In this document: in pieces, positions 20,401-27,500 of the stretch
Layout of the letters: every line of letters begins with the position of its first letter
How positions within the stretch are numbered: the stretch's first letter is position 1
Origin: Cryptococcus deneoformans JEC21
Taxonomy: Eukaryota > Basidiomycota > Tremellomycetes > Tremellales > Cryptococcaceae
Assembly: GCF_000091045.1 (NCBI RefSeq)
Contig: NC_006686.1
Span: forward strand, 1,547,501-1,575,000
Direction of reading: 5' to 3'
DNA length: 27,500 nt
The notes under the pieces: generated by a model
What the model was told of the DNA's origin: nothing
The model's input: the letters and a program-made list of their open reading frames with translations, nothing else
The model's database searches: none
Position numbers and translations under genes: made by a program

Positions 20401-23305
20401 ACAAAAATCTTTTTCCGGGCTGGCACTTTAGCCTTCCTAGAATCCCTCCGTTCACGAAGGCAATATGAACTTGCAACTACCATCCAAAAGTACATTCGGC
20501 GGCGTCTTGCGTATAAGCACTACAGCCAGTTGAAGTCAGGAGCTATAGTGATTCAGAATTGGTGGAGGGGTGTTCTGTCTAGAAAGAAGCTGGTCGAGTT
20601 GAAAAAGCTCAAGGTCACTTTGTGGATTCAGAGTACTGCAAGGGGCCATCTCAGCAGGAAAAGATATATTCAAGAGAAAGAGAATGTTGTAAGGCTTCAA
20701 ACGGGTATGTGAAGAAAAAAATACGGCTTTTGATCTAGCAGCGTGCTTATTCGATGAAAATGCCAGTCGCCCGTCGTCATCTAGCACGCAAAAGGGCAAA
20801 TGAAATGAGGGAGTTAACTGCTGCTGTGACTTTGCAATGTCTTTTCCGAAGCTGGTGAGTTCCAAAGCTTTTCCTACATAAACCGTACTCTTGTCTTAAT
20901 GGTACTTTTGGTAGCGCGGCTCGGCGTGAGTATCAGACTCAAGTCAGACGTATTGTCGTTCTTCAATCACAGTGGCGCCGCAAGCTCGCCGTGAGAGAAC
21001 TTGTTTCCTTGAAAATTGAGGCAAAATCCGCCACCAAATTGAAGGAGATTTCATATCAGCTTGAAAATAAGGTAGTTGAACTCACTCAAGCTCTTCAAAA
21101 GCGCCTCAGTGAGAATAAGGATTTGGTATCTCGAGTTGCCGCTTTGGAGAGAGAGACGGCAGTCTTGAATCAAAGGAATAACGAACTTTTAATAGGAAGG
21201 CAGGAATTGGAACAGAGGCTTTCAATCGCTTTAGCGGAAAGTGGCAATTACAAGTCTCTCGTTGCGCAGAAGGAGCAAGTGGAGTCTGAATTACGCAGAA
21301 AGACAGACAAGGACATTGAGCAACGAGAGGAAATTCGACTGCTTACTGCACAACTTGATGCTGCATTATGCTCCACTGAGGAAACCAAAGCGTCCCTTGA
21401 CCTCGCTAACAGTCAAAGCGTTGGAGATAAGGCAACCATTGACCAGTTGCGCACAGAACTGTCTCATGTACGAGAACAGCTTTCACGGACCAATACTCTT
21501 AACGCCTTGACTAAGGGCAACCGATCCCGAGAGGTTCCGTCTTCACCGTCTACCGGTCAGGGTTTCCGTCATTTTGAGAATACTATCGGTTTAGGCACAG
21601 CACCTGACCAGATTCCTCTGGCTAGGCGGCGTAACAGACGCCATTCGATGACTGCCGGTTCTTTGCTTGTTGGAGGTGGCAATCAAGATGCGAATCAAAT
21701 TGTGAAGCTCAACCCTCGCGCAGCATCGACCATATACACGCAAGACATATCGCTGCACCTGCGCGACTCTCAGGATTTGCCTTTTTCGCCCTCACTGGCC
21801 AATACTTCAGATGAAATTACCAGATTATTGGAGGATGAGGTGTCACTTGATGATGATGTTCTTCAAGGTCTTATTTATCAGCTCAAAATCCCAAACCCCA
21901 GTTTGCACGCACCTCCAACAGCTAAAGATGTTTTGTTCCCAGCACATCTTATCAGCTTAGTCAGTAATGAAATGTGGAAAAGACACATGAGGTCAGAGTC
22001 TGAGCGTTTTTTGGCTGTCGTAATGTCAGCTGTGCAGCGCCATGTCGTGGTAAGTGATCATTCATAGGACTAAATCGTTACCTTCTGACATGCTGACATC
22101 CAACTATTTTAGGAATTTAAAGGCGAAGATATCATTATTCCAGGAATCTTCTGGTTGTCCAATATCCAGGAAATTCTGTCGTTCATTTCTTTCGCTGAAG
22201 ATGAGGAATCGAAAGGTTATGTTCCGGGATATGACTTCTCTAACGGGCACGATTCAGACTGGCGCGGCTATATCCGTTTGCTTGGTGTCGTCAAGCATGA
22301 TCTTGATTCTCTGGAGTATAATATTTATCACACCTTCATGCTTGAGATCAAGAAAAAACTGTCCAAGATGGTTGTACCTGCATTGATCGAGTCCCAATCA
22401 TTGCCCGGATTCATCACATCTGAAGGCTCTGGAGTGTTTTCCAAGATGCTCGGCGGTATTGGAGGCGCGCAACAGCCAGCGGCTAAAATGGACGATATTT
22501 TGAACCTCCTGAACAAGGTCTGGAAGTGTTTGAAAATCTATTACATGGAAGAGAGCGTGACTCATCAGGTAATGACTGAATTACTCAAGTTGATTGGGCA
22601 ACTCTCTTTCAATGATTTACTCATGCGACGGAACTTCTCTTCCTGGAAAAGAGGTAAGTCCATTTCGCAGGTGAATGGTCTGTCACTGACCTCTCCCAAG
22701 CTATGCAGATACAGTATAACGTCACACGGATTGAGGGTTAGATATTCTCATCTTCTATGCGATTGTGAGCTGATATTCGCCTGTAAAGAGTGGTGCAAAG
22801 CCCACGATATGCCCGAGGGTCTTCTTCAACTGGAGCATCTCTTGCAAGCTACAAAACTATTGCAACTAAAAAAAGCAAGTATAATAGCGTACGATGGTGA
22901 CCACTGATTGAGTTCGAAGTTCGCTAATTACCATTTCGTCAGGCTACGCTGAATGACATCGACATCCTTTTTGACGTTTGCTGGATTCTTTCACCTGCAC
23001 AAGTTCAAAAACTCATCAGCCAATATCACACTGCGGATTATGAAGCTCCTCTCAACGCTGAGATCCTACGTGCCGTCGCTGCTCGAGTCAAGCCTGAGGA
23101 CAAAAATGACCAGCTGCTGCTAGCGCCAGAAACAGACGATGTGGGCCCATATCAGTTACCCCCACCGAGAGAAATAGTAAATTTGGAGACCTGTGAGTGT
23201 GTTCTTTCCGTATTTAGATGCCGCTCATATCATTCCTGCGTGGTAGACGTCCCAGCGTGGCTCAACATTCCAACTGTTCGACGATTGGCGGCACTCGTAG
23301 CTTAG
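17462..23305 (+). CDS. MYO2: Class V myosin heavy chain
   Basis: Actin motor that carries secretory vesicles and organelles along actin cables to sites of polarised growth. The start at 17462 ([20 protein letters not shown]) opens an SH3-like domain. The motor head has P-loop GESGAGKT split by an intron at about 18221-18281, switch [17 protein letters not shown], switch II DIYGFEHF split by introns, and the actin-binding stretch [14 protein letters not shown] motifs follow ([67 protein letters not shown]). Then comes a coiled coil (about 20991-21510) and a C-terminal DIL cargo domain (IQEILSFI... MEAFGN-like spacing; [36 protein letters not shown]). It ends LAALVA-TAG at 23303-23305. Exon 1 is 17462-17792 and exon 2 begins at 17849. 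All junctions I checked keep frame (for example [10 protein letters not shown] near 22655). About 1,600 aa, intact. Convergent with STE20. Confidence 0.95.
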
Positions 23306-23860
23306 CGAGTCTAGTCCTTCATATTGCATGCTACCACGCTCTCTGCGTGCTTGAGATTAAACGATGCGATGATGTGACGTTCATAAAGTAGATAAAACTG
23401 TCTGAAGAAAAATTTGATTTATTGCGATTGTGAAACGTCTTCGCAAATTGGTCGCGCGAGCCCCGAACAGTACCCATTAACTGCAGCAGGAGAACCAATA
23501 AAATGTTCTTTCGATCAAATGAAGCGCAACGAGCAGCACTCTTTATTTATATTCGTCTCTTCTAAATTTCATGCCTGCCATGAATCGAATTTAACATGAA
23601 GAGAACCCCATCAACGATCATATCAAAGCGATAGGCTGACATTGTGTATGTAGATAAGCAAAGCCGTTGTTACAGAGGGTGAAAGAAACAGTGACAAGAT
23701 TTGGGGATTCTCGAGAGCGAGCGATGAAACAGATGGCACTAGATAGACTTTGAAAGATAGCAGGCACGATTATCACAAAACACCTATACGCAGTCGAGAA
23801 AAGCCAAGCATCATTAACATATACACAGCTGAATGACCGGCGACTAGGACAACTACATAT
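23306..23860. other. Convergent 3' spacer between MYO2 and STE20
   Basis: 555 bp between two stop codons facing each other. It should hold both 3' UTRs. No ORF, RNA gene or repeat recognised. Confidence 0.5.
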
Positions 23861-26277
23861 CTACAGCTGCTTCATAATAAGCGAATAGCACTTTTGATAC
23901 ATATTTGATACAGAATAAATAAAACTCACAGTGCCTTGCTTGAACCGCAGTAAAGGGGCAAGATCTCGAACAGAGCATGCTAACTGCAAGAACTCGTGCT
24001 TAAACACAATCAGGGCTATTGCAAACGGAATATATCTCAGAAATAAAAATTATCTCACCTTTAAAAGCTCAGTAGATGTTGCCCGGAACGCGACATCTAC
24101 ACAAAGGCATACGCTCAAGAAGTGTTTGAGATCCTGGCTAAGTTTCTCGGGTGACTTCAAGGTAGGAGTGCCATTTGTGGCTATCAGGTAAAGAGCTTTA
24201 AGGGGCTCTTCATCGAGGTAAGGAGGCTCGTTTTCGATCATTTCTATAGCCATGATCCCCAAAGACCAAATGTCTACCTTGGCACCATACTCCTTTTGCT
24301 TGACAACTTCAGGGGCCATCCAGTACGGCGTTCCGACCATAGTAGCACGCTTAGACTTCTGGTCCGTAAGTTTGGCGCAGAAGCCGAAATCGGCTACGGG
24401 ACGTCAATATCAGCTTGGGCAACCGGGCTGCAGAACGTAAAGGTAACTAACTTATCTTGACTTCACCTTGGGTATTCATCAAAAGGTTGTCAGACTTGAT
24501 GTCACGATGAATGATGGACCTAGAGTGTAAGTGTTGTAAACCGCGACAGGTCTAGAAAGTGAAGGGTCATCACAGTCAGTCACCACCCCCGTCACTGATC
24601 TTGATGAACTGACTTCAAGGCATATCGCTGCAATCTGATTTTCTTCCAATTTATTATTCTCGATGACGTCTGTGAGTGCCCCTCCTTCCATATACTCCAT
24701 GACAACCCAAAGCTCTGAACCTCGTACGAGGAACGCATCAAGAAAGTTAACAACGTTTGGATGTTGGGATTCCCGCATAACAATGATCTCATTTACGATC
24801 AGCTCTTTGCGTGGCTGCTGAGATAAATCCATCTGTTTAATAGCAACCTTCTTGCCATTCAGCAGCGTTTTGGCAACGAAAACCATTCCTGATGCCCTGA
24901 AAAGTTTGGTCAAACCGGCTCCTTCAGGGGACACAGCGGTCACTCACCCTTGGCCAATCTTCCTTATTTTCGAATACAGCTGAGATGGGTCCTTGGCACT
25001 TACAACGGATCGCAGCTTTTCCATAATTTGTACTTCGTTCATGGTACTGATTCTTTTCTCCATAGTCGGGCCAGGACTCCACGTAACCTTCTCCTTATCA
25101 GATTTAGCCATTGCAGGCCGTGAGACGGACTCCATAGGCTGGTGCTGTGAATTAAGTATTTTTTCTTTCTCTTTCTGGGCCAAGGTCTACTAGACAAGTC
25201 AGTTTCAATACGTAGTCTCAGATGATGTATTACATTTTCTTCAGTATCAAACGATGGCCGAACAGGCACGACAGTGGTCGCTTCTAACGACTCCGGTGCC
25301 GTGAATGGCACTGATTGAAGCTGTTGCTGCTGTTGCTGTTGTCCACCCAAACCTACGCCTTTGAAACGCGTAGCGGCAGTACCAGTTGTCAACGACTGAT
25401 TTGAAACAGTTGGCACAGGAAACTGTTGGTATCCTTCGAGAACATTGCCAGCTTGCTGTTGGGTGTAAAATTGAAGAACATCTAGTACAGCTTCTGGATT
25501 GCGGGCAGCTTCCTCTTTGGTGATAGCAGATGAAGTGAGAAGTTTTGACCACTGAGGCGGTAGACCCTGCGTGAGAGAGCATTAGAGCATTAGAACGATG
25601 GATCATTCGTTTGGGCGGCTTACAGTGAATCCCCCTGACTTAGGGTCGAAACCAACATGAACCTGATGAACGAAGTTCGTAGGTTGGGATACGCCCAAAC
25701 GCGGAGATCTGCTGTAAATGTCGTCCATCCACCCATAAACCTCATTATCTGAGCGAAAAGCGAAGTAAAGCAATTTGTCGCCAGTTTCAATTTCCACACA
25801 GTAGGGCTTCATATCTACTCGTTGGACATCTTGTATGTCCTCCAGAGACACGGTGTAAACGGGTGAAGGAGAATTCTGCGGCTCCGATATCAGCTTCATA
25901 ACAACATTCCCCTACGTTTCATTTGGACGAAATGGTGATTAACACGCATGGATTCTTACCTCATTTTTGTAGATACGAAGTTCAGCAGACCCTAGGACTA
26001 GCCACCTCTTACTCCACATGAATGCTCTCAGCCCTTCTTCCTTTATGCTAGCTGCACCAGATCGAATCGTCCTGCTGCGCGTCGTATCCACAAGCTTTGT
26101 CGACTGTATCGATGAATTGGTATACGAAAATGACGGAGAGTAGGAGGTCGAGGAGAAATTGGATTGCGGGGCTGCTGCTCCGTCGGTAACTCTAAGTATA
26201 GAAGGTGCTGTGACTGCAGCTCGTCTAGGCGGCACCGGTGCTGGTCGAGAAGGAGTAAGAGAAGGACTGAAAGCCAT
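23861..26277 (-). CDS. STE20: p21-activated kinase Ste20 (PH, CRIB, kinase)
   Basis: Effector kinase of Cdc42/Rac GTPases acting on polarity and upstream of Ste11. ATG at 26277 gives [19 protein letters not shown]. Domains: a PH domain from about residue 65 to 170 ([50 protein letters not shown]); CRIB ([20 protein letters not shown], then FTGLPPQW across an intron); a Gln-rich linker (QQQQQQQ); and a C-terminal kinase ([94 protein letters not shown]). The PH-CRIB-kinase order is that of Cla4, as I recall for Cryptococcus Ste20. About 670-700 aa. The last codons are either spliced (ending FKQGTL) or read through 21 more residues; both end at the TAG at 23861-23863. Confidence 0.94.
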
Positions 26278-26604
26278 GTCGCAAAGGGTCGCTACGCATG
26301 CAGCTAAAGGTTTAATCAGTTCCGCAGCTTCGCATGTAGTGAGATTACTTGAACGATCAGGAAGCGCTTCACCTACAAGCTGAAGTTTTCACACGTCAAG
26401 TGCGTCGAAGACTGACAAAAAATGAACGCTGTCGGTAGTCGTGCTGTTACTTTCGTTTGTAGTATGTACTCACTTGTACCACCAGTAATAACTGTACCAG
26501 TACAGTACTCGACTCGTACTCGTATACCTACGTAAAAGAATGTAACCCCCCATTTGATTCCGCGACGCGTTTTTGACTACGAGTACTGTATACCCATCAT
26601 TATG
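26278..26604. promoter_or_regulatory. STE20 upstream region
   Basis: Promoter and leader of STE20 on the minus strand. It includes a patch rich in GTACTGTAC/CGAGTAC-type palindromic words (about 26495-26595). No exact YYYATTGTTC match. Confidence 0.4.
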
Positions 26605-27478
26605 ACTTTGAATTACTCTCCCTAGGCTTCCCCCCCGGGTTGCGTCCGGATCAGGCGCGTGAATCAGTTTAAATACATTTAGGCATGGAAAGGTCACTCC
26701 TTCGGGCTGTAAACTAACAAAGGCTTGCGACAAATGGTCGCGGGGCACTTCACTGAAGGACAGCTTGCTTAATTGCGACTCATATGTATGTCGTGCCACT
26801 GGCACGCAAGGGACGAAGAAGACAAAACATGCATTCATGCACTTGTAATGCGTCCTGTTACTCGCTACTTGGAAAGCTTAGCCTATTCACGCAAGATCCT
26901 ATCCATGCATATATACATATATAAGTACAGTAGAATACAGTAAATTAATCATCCGATGGAACCGATACAACAGACTTCCTCTTCTTAAACACAGACAGAG
27001 ACAATTTCACATCAAAAAATGGCACTCGACGGTAGCTCCTCCTCTGTTCCCTTTGAGTTGGCAACTTACCGTCTACGTACCTATTCACATGATGGCGTAT
27101 ATCATCACCACGGAGTCGCACCTGTGACTCAGCTCGCTTCTTCCACCATGAGGCCAGCTTGGGGCCTTCGGCTTTTCCCCGTCAGTAGGCAAAGGGAGAT
27201 ATGCGTGGCAGGATACACAGATCATTTAATTGGCGGTATATAATCAGGGGCGATATGGATAGATGGATGGATAAAGAAGGAAGCTGTGGTGGAAGAAGAA
27301 AATGACTGAATGCGTTTGTTGTTTGTTGGGTTGTTTGATGTTTGGTTTTTTGTTGTTTCGTAGTTTGGCAAACGGCCGCGCCTGACGCATGCCTAAATGT
27401 AGTTGAACTGATTCACGCGGTTCACGCGCCTGATCCGGACGCAACCCGGGGGGGAAGCCTAGGATTTCACTTTGAATT
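26605..27478. mobile_element. 842-bp element with 65-74 bp terminal inverted repeats and flanking 10-bp direct repeats
   Basis: The left inverted repeat is 26621-26685 (CCTAGGCTTCCCCCCCGGGT...TTTAGGCATG). The right one is about 27389-27462, its reverse complement, with an extra GCGTGAACC-type duplication and a few substitutions. ACTTTGAATT occurs just outside both ends (26605-26614 and 27469-27478), separated by 6 bp from each arm. If these are a target-site duplication, its length (9-10 bp) would fit a Mutator-like (MULE) family. The interior has no transposase. Confidence 0.7.
27019..27243 (+). CDS. Small hypothetical ORF inside the 26621-27462 element
   Basis: 74 codons, starting MALDGSSSSVPFELATYRL and ending LIGGI-stop. 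It is preceded by a TATA-like run (TATATACATATATAAG, about 26909-26925) and a CA-rich leader with AAAAATGG around the ATG. His/Tyr-rich centre, no signal peptide, no membrane segment, no CaaX end. No family recognised. The promoter-like context is the only argument for it being real, and it could belong to the mobile element or be chance. Confidence 0.25.
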   Translation: MALDGSSSSVPFELATYRLRTYSHDGVYHHHGVAPVTQLASSTMRPAWGLRLFPVSRQREICVAGYTDHLIGGI

Positions 27479-27500
27479 GTTCATACACGTACTTATAACT

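Noticed and set aside
22640..22780. Frameshift in the MYO2 tail
   Set aside because: Two short introns restore the frame exactly ([21 protein letters not shown]), so the gene is intact.
27019..27243. A second pheromone precursor
   Set aside because: The small ORF ends GGI, has no C-terminal Cys-a-a-X and no response element upstream.
1..27500. STE3 receptor, STE12, SXI1 or other MAT genes, tRNA and rRNA genes
   Set aside because: No seven-membrane-span protein, homeodomain or tRNA/rRNA signature was seen on either strand.

Overview
This is eukaryotic, fungal DNA: intron-dense genes with short (about 50-70 nt) GT-AG introns and CTAAC-type branch sites on both strands. The gene set points to the MAT (mating-type) locus of a Cryptococcus species (neoformans/gattii complex, basidiomycete yeast), alpha idiomorph. 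The reasons are an intact 38-codon farnesylated-pheromone precursor ending in a CaaX box (CVIA) with the alpha-type core QEAHPGGMT, clustered with STE11 (MAPKKK), STE20 (PAK kinase with PH and CRIB domains), MYO2 (class V myosin), ETF1 (ETF alpha subunit) and PRT1 (eIF3b). As far as I recall, that combination is diagnostic of the Cryptococcus MAT locus. I could not search a database, so species and allele are inference.

Layout, left to right: 1-732 (+) the C-terminal end of a Snt2-like PHD-finger chromatin protein. 860-3520 (-) PRT1, convergent with it. 3521-5365 intergenic DNA with a 351-bp TIR element (4283-4633) and a diverged 43-bp tandem duplication. 5366-5807 a long inverted repeat whose right arm is the promoter of the pheromone gene MFalpha (5896-6012, +). 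6013-9586 a gene-poor accessory stretch with a 364-bp MITE (6593-6956) and a decayed Helitron replicase-helicase remnant (about 7288-8420). 9587-13583 (-) STE11. 13953-14438 a 486-bp near-perfect palindrome. 14756-16171 (-) ETF1. 16172-17461 intergenic with a small foldback. 17462-23305 (+) MYO2. 23861-26277 (-) STE20, convergent with MYO2. 26278-27500 intergenic with an 842-bp element bounded by 65-74 bp inverted repeats.

How the genes fit together: MFalpha makes the secreted lipopeptide signal, and STE20 and STE11 are kinases of the pheromone/filamentation cascade. MYO2 supports polarised growth. PRT1 and ETF1 are housekeeping genes captured in the locus, and the Snt2-like protein is a chromatin regulator. 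No pheromone receptor (STE3), STE12 or homeodomain gene lies in this window, so it is an internal part of a larger locus.

The most interesting signals are structural. (a) The pheromone promoter exists as two inverted arms. The arm facing the gene keeps an intact TATA box and two perfect YYYATTGTTC pheromone-response elements. The other arm has lost its TATA box and one element and faces no pheromone gene. (b) At least five distinct inverted-repeat or foldback elements sit in the gaps between genes, as expected where recombination is suppressed. (c) PRT1 contains a probable GC-AG intron, and STE11 contains an intron that is invisible to ORF calling because it is in frame and stop-free.
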